Part shown: positions 1 to 9,233 of the stretch, piece after piece
Layout: each line of letters begins with the position of its first letter
How positions within the stretch are numbered: the first letter of the stretch is position 1
Assembly: GCA_011390465.1 (NCBI GenBank)
Contig: JAABSH010000009.1
Location: 1 to 64,000, forward strand
Reading direction: 5' to 3'
Source: Desulfobacteraceae bacterium
Lineage (GTDB): Bacteria > Desulfobacterota > Desulfobacteria > Desulfobacterales > Desulfosalsimonadaceae
Length of the DNA stretch: 64,000 bases
The notes under the pieces: model-generated
What the model was told of the DNA's origin: nothing
What the model saw: the letters and a program-made list of their open reading frames with translations, nothing else
Database searches by the model: none
Translations under genes and position numbers: made by a program

Positions 1-64
1 GCCAATGCGCGCAAACTTGAATGGATTTTCTTGCCGGGCCTTTTGTATGTCGTTTTACCGCCAT
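1..64 (-). CDS. HipA-like toxin, N-terminal fragment (runs off window)
   Basis: Minus strand reads ATG GCG GTA AAA... = MAVKRHTKGPARKSIQVCAHW, overlapping the stop of the upstream XRE gene (TAATG). Arrangement and N-terminus fit HipA. Confidence 0.45.
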   Translation of the reverse strand, partial: MAVKRHTKGPARKSIQVCAHW

Positions 65-384
65 TACTTCTTCCTCTTAGCGAAACGCTCAGTTGTGTGA
101 GTCAATTCAGCATCTTGTAAGCGTCGCCCCAAAGGATCGTCTCCGGCAAGTCGTAATAAATCCTTTTCAAGGCCGAGACAAAAAAGAACATTGGCATAAA
201 TCGCCATTGTGACACTGCTTTCACCATTCTCAACCTTTCTTAAGGTTACACGGCTAATACCTGCACGCTCTGCCAGCATGGTCGCAGTAATTTTGCGGCG
301 TAAGCGCGCAAGTTTGATGTTTTCTCCGACCGTCTCTATAATATCTTCCAGTGCAGGTGAGATTATCACTCTTTTTTTTGCCAT
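64..384 (-). CDS. XRE/HipB-like helix-turn-helix antitoxin
   Basis: IKLARLRRKITATMLAERAGISRVTLRKVENGE is a Cro/C1 HTH. ATG at 384 preferred over the TTG at 393. Confidence 0.8.
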   Translation of the reverse strand: MAKKRVIISPALEDIIETVGENIKLARLRRKITATMLAERAGISRVTLRKVENGESSVTMAIYANVLFCLGLEKDLLRLAGDDPLGRRLQDAELTHTTERFAKRKK

Positions 385-396
385 CTTTTTCAAGCC

Positions 397-453
397 TCAA
401 TGGTTAATAAAATATTCAAAAATTGATTAATTGTACATTATAATTTCCATTGA
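397..453. promoter_or_regulatory. Putative HipB operator: inverted repeat TCAATGG...CCATTGA around a TATAAT box
   Basis: TCAATGG at 397-403 and CCATTGA at 447-453, perfect 7-bp arms; TATAAT on minus strand at 437-442. Confidence 0.4.
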
Positions 454-1023
454 GACAAGATGTATTCTTGCGCTCGGTACGGGTTGTTTGGCGTAAAAGG
501 GCCGTTGTCGTTCTCCCGGATCAGATGAGGTGATAAGTCATCGCTTTGCAAGTTAACCCTGTCTTTTTAGTGATCTCCTTTCCATCGACCATCAATATCC
601 TGGCAACCTATCCTCTTTAAAGCCTTCCAATCAATTTGCGCTTTTCGGGGTGTTGCTCAACGTAAAAATCAACGGTTCATCCGGTGGATTTTCTGGTTGG
701 AATTAAGTATCATCTCCCCGGAATCTTACGGAATCTTAAAGCCCGTTATTTATTCGAAAGCAGGTCTCCACAAGATGGCACAAGTTTTTAACTAGCATTA
801 TGCTTATACTCTTTCAGTTGGTGGGTTGATGGAGTTTTATGCTAGATTATTGATAACTTTTTAACAATTGGCAAGAAACGTCGACGCGCACAGGGAAACA
901 GTCTATTTGCTGCAGTTACTATTTTGACCGCCGGATGAGCCATACATCGTTTATCACAAAACACATGATGCAAGATTATTTTACCTGATTCCGGCAAACC
1001 CAATAAAGAACAGGAGAAAAGGC

Positions 1024-1512
1024 ATGCTAAACATTGATTCAATCTCACAGAACAGGAATCCTGGCTTTGGCTATTTGCCATCAAAGCCGGAGCAGATTTT
1101 TTACCGGGTGCCCTTCTTGTTTCATCAAAAAGCCTCTGACCGGGCCCATGACGCCTGGGAGTCCGTGGTCCCAGTCATAGACATTCTGAAAAACGAGACG
1201 CGATTAGAAATAATCGCCGATAAAGATACAGCCTCATGTATTTGTGATGACAGCTCGCACGTTGAAATTAGCAAGACCTTTTCCGATCTCTGGATCAAAA
1301 TCGAGGCAGCAACCCTGCCCCTTCCGTCCCCATTGAAGAAAATCGACACTTTTATTAAAAAGCTGAAAAAACCGGCGTTCAAATATGTCCGTGATAAAAG
1401 CCGTACCCTATCTTTTCCGTTGGTCTCCGGCTCCTGGGGCAATACTGTCAAGGAACCAGCATCAAGGAACCAGGGTCGGACCACACTGAATGTCGATACA
1501 GCAAGTCTTTAG
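1024..1512 (+). CDS. Hypothetical protein
   Basis: 162-aa ORF preceded by AGGAGAAAAGGC; no recognised domain; an antisense ORF overlaps. Confidence 0.4.
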   Translation: MLNIDSISQNRNPGFGYLPSKPEQIFYRVPFLFHQKASDRAHDAWESVVPVIDILKNETRLEIIADKDTASCICDDSSHVEISKTFSDLWIKIEAATLPLPSPLKKIDTFIKKLKKPAFKYVRDKSRTLSFPLVSGSWGNTVKEPASRNQGRTTLNVDTASL

Positions 1513-1641
1513 GTTAAAAACAAGGCACTTTTTTGCCCCTATATTGATATTTTTGGGTCCAAAAAGCTCAAAATAACGTCATTATTAGGGGTAAATTAAA
1601 GTCTATTTAATTTATTTTTAAATAGTTAGCTTGGCCCGACC

Positions 1642-1740
1642 CTATCCGCAGATCAGTTTCTCGAGTTCCCGGAGACAGGCATTGACGGTTGCCGGTGAAA
1701 GCCGGGTTTTCTCCTGAATCCGGTTCGGAGACGCTATTGG
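1642..1740 (-). pseudogene. Possible C-terminal winged-helix remnant (Fic-like)
   Basis: Reads PIASPNRIQEKTRLSPATVNACLRELEKLICG-stop, like the C-terminal wHTH of Fic-family proteins; stop codon just upstream in frame. Confidence 0.3.
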
Positions 1741-1887
1741 CCGTTCAAGTTAAGCATGATTTAAAGTACCCATTGATGCTTCCGCCCCGTCATTCCGGGC
1801 AAGGGAGCGCAGCGACCGCGACCCGGAATCCAGGAAAATCGAGTAACTTGATTGAAGTGGATAACCAATTGCAATTTTTAAAATAAT

Positions 1888-1932
1888 ATCTTCTTTATTT
1901 TAAATTAAACCTTAAATTAAAATAAAGAAGAT
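1888..1932. repeat. AT-rich perfect inverted repeat (16-bp arms)
   Basis: ATCTTCTTTATTTTAA (1888-1903) and TTAAAATAAAGAAGAT (1917-1932). Confidence 0.8.
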
Positions 1933-2137
1933 CAGGCATGTCGTCAAATGGAATGTGATCTCAGCCGGATTTACAGGCAAAAGATCCCCGATTTATAGAA
2001 AAAAACTGACCCGGGCAATGCGGCCAGGCGGTCTGTTGAATGAAATTTTTGACACGTTTCAGGTAGTGGCAAAAGCCGGGGAATAACTCATGGCAAATAG
2101 GTATGGCGTCCCCGATTTGTCCGTCTATAACGTTCAT

Positions 2138-3331
2138 CTAATCAAACTTTTTCTTATTGTTGACAACCCATTCAGCGAGCTGACCAGATCGTTTCTGAAT
2201 TTCCACTCGTTCAGCGGGCTGCTTCTCTTTGGCGTGCTCGGTAAATACGTTTATCAGATCAAACATTGAGGCGTTGTCCCGATATTTGGAATTGAAGACT
2301 GCTTTTGACAGCTCTCCTGCAAAACAAAGTGGCAAGTAACCTATCGCCAGCTCTTCTCTTTTTAGTTTGTCCTCCGGGCTTAGTTTCCTGAAAATGAAGT
2401 CATTGAAAAAATTTCTGTGCTTATCAATAACGATGGATTTTGATGTCGGGATGATGTCAAAAATCATTTTGCTGAGGTCCAACTCAGCCAGCCTTTGCGG
2501 AGAAAATTCGATATCGCTGAGTTCCTTCACATACGTTGCTTTTTCACCCATTCCCGCGAGCACATCACCAAAAGCTTTATTTAATCGGCTCAAGAAATTC
2601 TTGGCTTTTCCAGAATGAATAACTCTTGCTCCATTTCGACCGGCAGGCAACACCAGTCCATTGGCACACACCAAGCGATGAAGGAAATAATCTATAGAAA
2701 CAGCGGCATCACCAACCATGCTGTTGCAAAATTCAAGACCTATTTCTGTTTTATCTTCAGAGATACCTCCCCGGCCGGAAACAGTTCCAGAAATGTGCGT
2801 GCTCGTAAGTCGAAGATGCAGCCTCGTGTTAATTGAATATGCCTCTTTTAAGGTCAGCTTTCCTGCAGAGGACAAATCATTTTCACCTATTACATTTTCA
2901 ATATCTCGCATGAATGAATTGTTGCTGTAGCCGACATAGCTACTCGAAACAATTCCACAGACTTTCCCATGTGATGGGTCGCCGCCTTTTTCATTGATCA
3001 CAAATTCACTATTGGAAAGCTGTGCTTTCGCATTATCTTGGCTGAGGAGATCGTTTAGTATTCTTGAGGCCAACTCACTTTCTTTTGTCATTTCAATTGC
3101 AAGCAGAGGAAATTTGAGTTTGTAGCAGAGCGATTTTAGTCCTTCTTTGGTGAAAGCAAGTTTGTATTCCGAGCTGCCGAAATATTTATCTTCCTGGAAT
3201 TTAGCACCATTCTTCAACAACCCCTGTATTGAGACTCGTGATGTGGATTCTTCTTCATCAGCGACCCACGCATACAGTTCGTTCCAGCCTGTAAACTCTT
3301 TTTCCGATGCCATTTCTGTTTGAAACATCAC
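2138..3331 (-). CDS. DUF932-like (phage/plasmid-like) protein
   Basis: 397 aa; FCNSMVGDAAVSIDYFLHRLVCANGLV matches the DUF932 pattern. Confidence 0.65.
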   Translation of the reverse strand: MMFQTEMASEKEFTGWNELYAWVADEEESTSRVSIQGLLKNGAKFQEDKYFGSSEYKLAFTKEGLKSLCYKLKFPLLAIEMTKESELASRILNDLLSQDNAKAQLSNSEFVINEKGGDPSHGKVCGIVSSSYVGYSNNSFMRDIENVIGENDLSSAGKLTLKEAYSINTRLHLRLTSTHISGTVSGRGGISEDKTEIGLEFCNSMVGDAAVSIDYFLHRLVCANGLVLPAGRNGARVIHSGKAKNFLSRLNKAFGDVLAGMGEKATYVKELSDIEFSPQRLAELDLSKMIFDIIPTSKSIVIDKHRNFFNDFIFRKLSPEDKLKREELAIGYLPLCFAGELSKAVFNSKYRDNASMFDLINVFTEHAKEKQPAERVEIQKRSGQLAEWVVNNKKKFD

Positions 3332-3339
3332 GCGCTCCT

Positions 3340-4911
3340 TTATTTGTCATCACCTGTTATTTGTTTTGCCCGGGCGGAATAATCGCCAACCTTATCAGCG
3401 CTATAGAGCCGCTGGAAATATTCGTTTGATCTACGACGATCGCCGATGATGTAGTAGTACTGGCCAAGATGGAAAAGGCTGAACAGATCAAACGCATCTA
3501 TTGCCAACGATTGGTTATAGAAACTGAGGGCAAGATGATCGTCTCCGTTTAATGCATGAGCCCATGCCAGCTTGTTGTAAACAACCAAGGCATCTGGTTT
3601 TTCATTTCTTACTTCTTCAAGAAGCTGGATTGCCTGGCGGTAATCACCGTCCAGCCCATATGCGATTGCAAGTTTGAATTTGGCATACGAACTCGCAGTT
3701 ATCTTAACCAGTGAAGTGTAAATCTGGATGGCTTTTTCGTAACGTTGATCATCCACATACAGAGAGGCAAGACGTTCTATGGTCTCAACTTTTTGGCGGT
3801 CTTCAACTGGGTATCCGCGCTCGTAGATCCCCATTAAACGTTCATAAGCAGCAATGGCTTTCTTTTTGTAGCCTACACGAATGCAAATACCGCCGAGCAT
3901 CCTTAGGTACTGAGGATGTTCATCGCTCCGATCAACTGCAGCTTCAGCGGCTTCCAAAGCACCCTGATGATCACCATCGGAAAGTTTTTTCTTGGCAAGT
4001 TCAAGGTAATAGAGCGGGCTTGATGAAGGAGGCTGAAACTCTTGTTTTGTGGTAACGCGAGAAGGCAATTCTACGATAACATTGCTGGCAGACAAAGAAT
4101 CTACACACCGGTCAACATCGGCTCGCAACTCACCAACACTCTGATATCTCTTTTCCGGCCGCCGAGCCATTGCTTTCAAAATTACCTGTTCAAGATCGGC
4201 TGGAATGTCTGTGTTGATTTCCCGAGGCTTTGCAATATTCAAACCGGTCAATAGTTGGTGTGGACTGGTGTAAGGGAGGGAGCCTGTGGTCATCTCATAT
4301 AACAAAACCCCAAGCGAATAAATATCCGAAACCTTACTGCGCTTCCCCTCGAGGGCGACTTCGGGAGCCATATAAGCTTCCGTTCCATGCCGTTTGGTCC
4401 AAACCCATGCATCCTCAAACCTTCTGCTGACGCCAAAGTCGGTTATTTTTGCTTTGTTGCTACCCTTTGCGATGAGAATATTTTCCGGCTTAAGGTCGTT
4501 ATGTGAGATGTTTCTTTGATGTACGGCAGCAAGTCCATCCAGTATGTTTACAAGCCACTCCAGCATCTGTTTGAAAGAGAGGTTCGACGCGTTATTGGAC
4601 CCCTGTAAAATTGCTGAAAGGCTAAAGCCATCAATGAATTCCATTTCAATGAAAAACAAATCGCTTATGTTGTGAAATGCGTAAACCTGTACAATGTTCG
4701 GATGGATGATTCCTTTGACGATATCTGCTTCTTTCCTTAGAATCTCTTCACCTTTTTCTTGGTCCTTCGGAATTTTGATGGCAACGTGTTTCCCGTCAGA
4801 TAAGCGTTCAGCCCTCCATACTTCACCGAAACTCCCTTTACCGACTTCTTCAATAAGTCGAAACCGGTCGCCAAGAAGCTCGTTTTTTTTAGTTCTAAAG
4901 AAAATGCCCAT
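3340..4911 (-). CDS. Serine/threonine protein kinase with C-terminal TPR repeats
   Basis: VGKGSFGEVW, VAIKIP, HNDLKPENILI, KITDFGVSR, GTEAYMAPE; TPR-like C-terminus. Confidence 0.93.
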   Translation of the reverse strand: MGIFFRTKKNELLGDRFRLIEEVGKGSFGEVWRAERLSDGKHVAIKIPKDQEKGEEILRKEADIVKGIIHPNIVQVYAFHNISDLFFIEMEFIDGFSLSAILQGSNNASNLSFKQMLEWLVNILDGLAAVHQRNISHNDLKPENILIAKGSNKAKITDFGVSRRFEDAWVWTKRHGTEAYMAPEVALEGKRSKVSDIYSLGVLLYEMTTGSLPYTSPHQLLTGLNIAKPREINTDIPADLEQVILKAMARRPEKRYQSVGELRADVDRCVDSLSASNVIVELPSRVTTKQEFQPPSSSPLYYLELAKKKLSDGDHQGALEAAEAAVDRSDEHPQYLRMLGGICIRVGYKKKAIAAYERLMGIYERGYPVEDRQKVETIERLASLYVDDQRYEKAIQIYTSLVKITASSYAKFKLAIAYGLDGDYRQAIQLLEEVRNEKPDALVVYNKLAWAHALNGDDHLALSFYNQSLAIDAFDLFSLFHLGQYYYIIGDRRRSNEYFQRLYSADKVGDYSARAKQITGDDK

Positions 4912-5528
4912 TAGTAATTTCCTCCAGATAAGTGCCGTTCATTACGCATATCCCGAAGGAATTCTCCAAACAAAAGATCCTGCGTATCTCCAGAGCTTTT
5001 CATGACGCATTTGATTACCATTAACGGTGTCATGGCTTTGGGTACCACTATCCCATTTCTCCTGAAGCTGGCTCCGTATGGGGCAACCACACCATCCATA
5101 CTTCTGGGCATGGAACCTGACCTAACCCAGTAGACAAGAACAGCCAATTCAATAGTCTCACTGAGAGCCGCTGTTATGGCCAGGTTCTCAACCTTCTGCT
5201 TGAGCTTCTTTTCATCCCCTTTTTCAAATCGTTCAAATTCAAAAGCGATCCTCGGTGTCAAATCCGATTTATCAAACCATACCGAGTCTGCACGAATTTC
5301 TCCGATGCCTTGAAATGATTCGTTAATACTCACCGGGCATTCCGTAATTGCTGAATACCCGGCTTTTTGTCCGCAGCTCGTCAGATAAGTCAAGAAGTGC
5401 GAATGAATCGTCACACCTCGGTCTGGGATTCCCGACTGCAAAAGCATAGGAAAGTTCTCTGTCATCTGAAAATTATCAGTGACGGCAGAAAGAACTGTTT
5501 CGCTTATGTTTATGCTTCTTTTCATCAA
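4911..5528 (-). CDS. PD-(D/E)XK-nuclease-like protein (uncharacterised)
   Basis: 205 aa; GEIRADSVWFDKSDLTPRIAFEFERFEKGDEKKLKQKVENL resembles a D-x(n)-ExE core; coupled to neighbours. Confidence 0.45.
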   Translation of the reverse strand: MMKRSINISETVLSAVTDNFQMTENFPMLLQSGIPDRGVTIHSHFLTYLTSCGQKAGYSAITECPVSINESFQGIGEIRADSVWFDKSDLTPRIAFEFERFEKGDEKKLKQKVENLAITAALSETIELAVLVYWVRSGSMPRSMDGVVAPYGASFRRNGIVVPKAMTPLMVIKCVMKSSGDTQDLLFGEFLRDMRNERHLSGGNY

Positions 5529-7219
5529 ATCTCCGGTTTACCCCAGCGTTCACATACCTTCGGCGACTCCCCTCCATGCACAAGGGCCTTTGTCCCAACC
5601 TTTACTACCAGCGGAGCGATAATTGCCCGGCCGCAAATCAATGCCTCACCTGTTGAAAGCGTCGGCAACTCGGCAAGGTCGGCAGCAGAGAAATAATCAG
5701 ATGTTTTTTGTATGAATCGTTGGTCATCAGGGTTTTTAATACGCATGGCCACAATCGTGTTGCACTGACTGGTTACATCTGAATCCAGTTTGCTGGGCCG
5801 CTGACTTACGATGGCAAACCCGACTCCAAACTTTCGACCTTCAGCAGCAATGCGCTTGATAATGTTCTTTGATATGCAAGGCTCACCATTCGGCGCGAAA
5901 TTGTGGCCTTCTTCATAGATGATAAAAGAGGGTCTTGTCGGACGGTTTTTGTCTCCTGCGGCTTTCATTAATTCACTCGATATCAGTGCAACGATGACCT
6001 GTCTTGCGGTGTTTGAGAGTCCTTGAAGATCCACAATACAAATGCGTCCGTAGGGTTCGTTGTCATCTCCGACCATTTTGTAAACATCGAAGGGGTCGCC
6101 TGCAGCACGGGTATAAAAGCTTTGTGCCTCATTAATCATCCGGCGTAACCGGATGGCGGCAATATTGGCACTTCCGCCTTTGAGGGCGCTGGCTTCACCC
6201 GGGCTTCCTGATTCAGCAACCCAATTTTTCAGGCGGTCAAGGTCGTCCAAAACAGAGAACAGCTCCTGAATATCCCGAGGCTCTTCAAAATTTTCCTTCC
6301 AATACCTCAGCGCCACATCGAGTACACGCTGCTGTGGCTCCGTGAGACCCGGTAACACACCTGAAAATTCATCCACATCGAAATGATCCAGCTGCAGGGC
6401 CAGGTTCTGATTCTTACCGGCATATTTTTCGGTAAAGCTTCTGAGTTGAGGCGTAAAGACAGTTATGCCAGCGCCCTTATCTTGAAGGGCTTGCAACCTT
6501 GTTTGGATTTCAACGAGCTTCTCCCGGTCCCTTACATCCTCCACGGAATCAAGCCGGTCATTGAAATTCAACGTTCCGCCTCGCAAGGCTTTCCCATATT
6601 CTCCATGGGGATCAAAGACCACAACTGAGGCGTTTAGCTGGGCGACAAGACGTTCAATAATTCGGCCAACGGTGTAACTTTTCCCTGAACCAGTCATAGC
6701 CAGCACGGCCAAGTGTTCGGTCACCAGCGTGTTGGCATCAAGATATACAGGGACGACATTCGATCCTTTTTCATACCCCACGAGATTGCCAAGGTGAATG
6801 CTGGTATCCTCTGAAAAATCATAAAACTTGGTCAAAAAATCATAATCGACACTGTAAACCTTAGTGCCCGGATTAAGAGGTCTGCGAGGAATTCTGATTT
6901 CACCGGTATAAGGATCTTTGTAGCCAACCAGCTCAATGGTCCCATACACTGTTTCTCCGGAAATTTTAGAGTGCGGCAGAAGCTCGACCTCACTAATCCC
7001 TTCACCAAGAGCCGGATTGAAAAGGATGCTGTTTCTGGACAGGGAAACAATCCGTCCCAGCACGTCCATATTCGGATCGCTTTCTCTTTCTTGGTGTGCA
7101 ATTCTGACGAACTCGCCGCGCCTTGCCGAAAAGCTGTTTCTGAGAGCAATCGTCAACTTATCCGGTTGCCCCGTGTTCCCAACCAATTTACCGATGAAAT
7201 TATCTTGATTATTTTTCAC
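5525..7219 (-). CDS. herA: HerA-like / DUF87 DNA-translocating ATPase
   Basis: Walker A AMTGSGKSYTVGRI, Walker B PSFIIYEEGHNFAP, QRPSKLD...QCNTIVAMRI typical of HerA. Confidence 0.9.
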   Translation of the reverse strand: MKNNQDNFIGKLVGNTGQPDKLTIALRNSFSARRGEFVRIAHQERESDPNMDVLGRIVSLSRNSILFNPALGEGISEVELLPHSKISGETVYGTIELVGYKDPYTGEIRIPRRPLNPGTKVYSVDYDFLTKFYDFSEDTSIHLGNLVGYEKGSNVVPVYLDANTLVTEHLAVLAMTGSGKSYTVGRIIERLVAQLNASVVVFDPHGEYGKALRGGTLNFNDRLDSVEDVRDREKLVEIQTRLQALQDKGAGITVFTPQLRSFTEKYAGKNQNLALQLDHFDVDEFSGVLPGLTEPQQRVLDVALRYWKENFEEPRDIQELFSVLDDLDRLKNWVAESGSPGEASALKGGSANIAAIRLRRMINEAQSFYTRAAGDPFDVYKMVGDDNEPYGRICIVDLQGLSNTARQVIVALISSELMKAAGDKNRPTRPSFIIYEEGHNFAPNGEPCISKNIIKRIAAEGRKFGVGFAIVSQRPSKLDSDVTSQCNTIVAMRIKNPDDQRFIQKTSDYFSAADLAELPTLSTGEALICGRAIIAPLVVKVGTKALVHGGESPKVCERWGKPEI

Positions 7220-8364
7220 TATTCTACCTCTTCCTGAATTGTGTCGATACCTTCAAGCCATGTCTGATCAACCTCTCTGTCTTTGAGCATTGCAAGGGTT
7301 GATTTCAAATAGCTGATTAGAACTTCCTTCGGCATACGAACGAGCTGTTCTGCAAACCACAGAGGAAGCGGTTTCATTTTAGGGTTATCATGGATGGTTA
7401 AGTACGAGATCAGCCCCGCAAGCCTATCGAGGCTCTCCGTGGTCCAGCTGTCGCGCTTGCCAATTGTTTCAACCTTCCAGATAGGAGTGCGAAGCCCAAC
7501 CTGAAGGTGAAATCCAACGAGGCCGTGCTCTGAAACAAGCTTTGGCTCAAAACGCTTCATATATTTGCTCAAGGACTCGTAATAGAACGCAGCAGTTCTT
7601 CGCCCCGCTTTTAGAGTCCCTTTCAGAAATCGCAGGATGCCAACTCTTCGAAGCTGCCCCCAATCCTCACGAATAAGATTCACAATCTTGTCATCAATGG
7701 CTTCTGGGCTTCCTGATTGCCCCTCTTCGCGAATGGCATTCAGGACGGCACTGTTCAAGTCGCGTTTGGTTTGCAAAGAGACAAGGAATGGCCCATCGGG
7801 GTTGTTCGGGTAAAAGTCATTCAGGTGACGCTGCCAAAAATCCTCCATCACATTCAGTAGGGCCTGCCAGTCTTCTTGAACATCCTCTTCTTCAAGAAAA
7901 ACACTTTGATCCGCCCGGGAAACCAGTAGAGGGATATCCACAAAAATGATGTCAGGTTTTGTATCTGAGCTCATCAAGTCAGAAAGAAGTCGATAAACGA
8001 GAATGAACTCTTTCCACACAAGACGCTCTGACGCCCCGAGAAAGTTCATATCGTTGATATCGACTCGGCTGTCCTGCAGACCTTCACTGACCTCATTATT
8101 GGCAACAACCAGATCATGCCGGAGAGCAGCAGCCCCATAGAGCAATCCACCCAAGGCAGGCATACTTTTACTTTTCGAAGAAATGCCCACGGCATAGACT
8201 TTCTCGTGCTTGCCTTGGGATATATTCCTGATCAGGCCACCGTCATGAAACAACGGCCCTTTCGAATCCACATAGCGCATCTTATTGGCCAATTTGCCAG
8301 CGGTGCCTGGTAGGCGCAGGCTCATGGCAGCTGTCAATGCGCGTGACATTTCAACGCTTTTCAT
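7219..8364 (-). CDS. NurA-domain-like nuclease
   Basis: PLFHDGGLIRN...KVYAVGISSKSKSM, IIFVDIPLLVSRADQS and FHLQVGLRTPIWKVE fit NurA motifs; directly coupled to HerA. Confidence 0.55.
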   Translation of the reverse strand: MKSVEMSRALTAAMSLRLPGTAGKLANKMRYVDSKGPLFHDGGLIRNISQGKHEKVYAVGISSKSKSMPALGGLLYGAAALRHDLVVANNEVSEGLQDSRVDINDMNFLGASERLVWKEFILVYRLLSDLMSSDTKPDIIFVDIPLLVSRADQSVFLEEEDVQEDWQALLNVMEDFWQRHLNDFYPNNPDGPFLVSLQTKRDLNSAVLNAIREEGQSGSPEAIDDKIVNLIREDWGQLRRVGILRFLKGTLKAGRRTAAFYYESLSKYMKRFEPKLVSEHGLVGFHLQVGLRTPIWKVETIGKRDSWTTESLDRLAGLISYLTIHDNPKMKPLPLWFAEQLVRMPKEVLISYLKSTLAMLKDREVDQTWLEGIDTIQEEVE

Positions 8365-9233
8365 GAATCGGCCTCCTCATCTTCAAGTATTTCCTTTATT
8401 TCTCGCGCATACGAGTAATGTCCGGCCTGATCAATGTATTCTTCGAGCTTGGACGTCCAATTTTCCTTTGTTGCGTTCAGATTAATTGAAAGTTGGTCTA
8501 AGGCCTGCAAGACAGTATCTGCGTCGCAATTGAGAGTGAAGAACCGGGACATAGCGGCTGATAGTTTGTTTGGGTCGTTGCTGCCATATGAAAAAGAGAG
8601 GATTGCCACAGAATGCAATACACTTTCATCCGGAGATTCAGCATCTTCAGTCGTTTCCGCATTGGCAAACGACTGCTTGTTTTCCCATGTCAGAAGCAGC
8701 TTAAGCAGTGATTCTCTGTCGGACTCATTGGTCATCCCACTATAGGAGAGCAACTTCAAGGTGGTTATAAAGACCGCTCCTGAAGTGTTCTTGGGCTGGT
8801 ATTTGAGCAGGACGGTGCCCTTGTTGTCGTCAACACCCATAACTCCTGAGTTCAGCGACGACTCAATCGCGCCATCCGACCAGATTTCATATTTGCTTTC
8901 CGCGTCCAGACCGTCAAAGCCTATTGGTTTGCAAAATGAAGATGCTTTGCGTTTTTTCACAATGATTGAAACCGGCGCGTCAATGGCATTGCCAATGTCG
9001 GTGTCGGTCGGCGGATTTATGATAATCAGACCTGTGCCGTTTTGATAATTGGTCCGCGCCAGTTTGCGCACAGTGCCTGTAAAGTCATCAATCCCCTTGG
9101 AGCCCAGAAATACGCATGGAAAACCTTTCATGCCGATAGCTTCATCAACAGATACGAATAGTATTTCGGCTGATTGCTCCAGTATTGATGACTCAAACAG
9201 ATCTTTCTGGATATCGAGTATTAAGGTTTTCAT
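8361..9233 (-). CDS. Hypothetical protein of the cluster
   Basis: 290-aa ORF with 4-bp overlaps to both neighbours. Confidence 0.7.
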   Translation of the reverse strand: MKTLILDIQKDLFESSILEQSAEILFVSVDEAIGMKGFPCVFLGSKGIDDFTGTVRKLARTNYQNGTGLIIINPPTDTDIGNAIDAPVSIIVKKRKASSFCKPIGFDGLDAESKYEIWSDGAIESSLNSGVMGVDDNKGTVLLKYQPKNTSGAVFITTLKLLSYSGMTNESDRESLLKLLLTWENKQSFANAETTEDAESPDESVLHSVAILSFSYGSNDPNKLSAAMSRFFTLNCDADTVLQALDQLSINLNATKENWTSKLEEYIDQAGHYSYAREIKEILEDEEADS

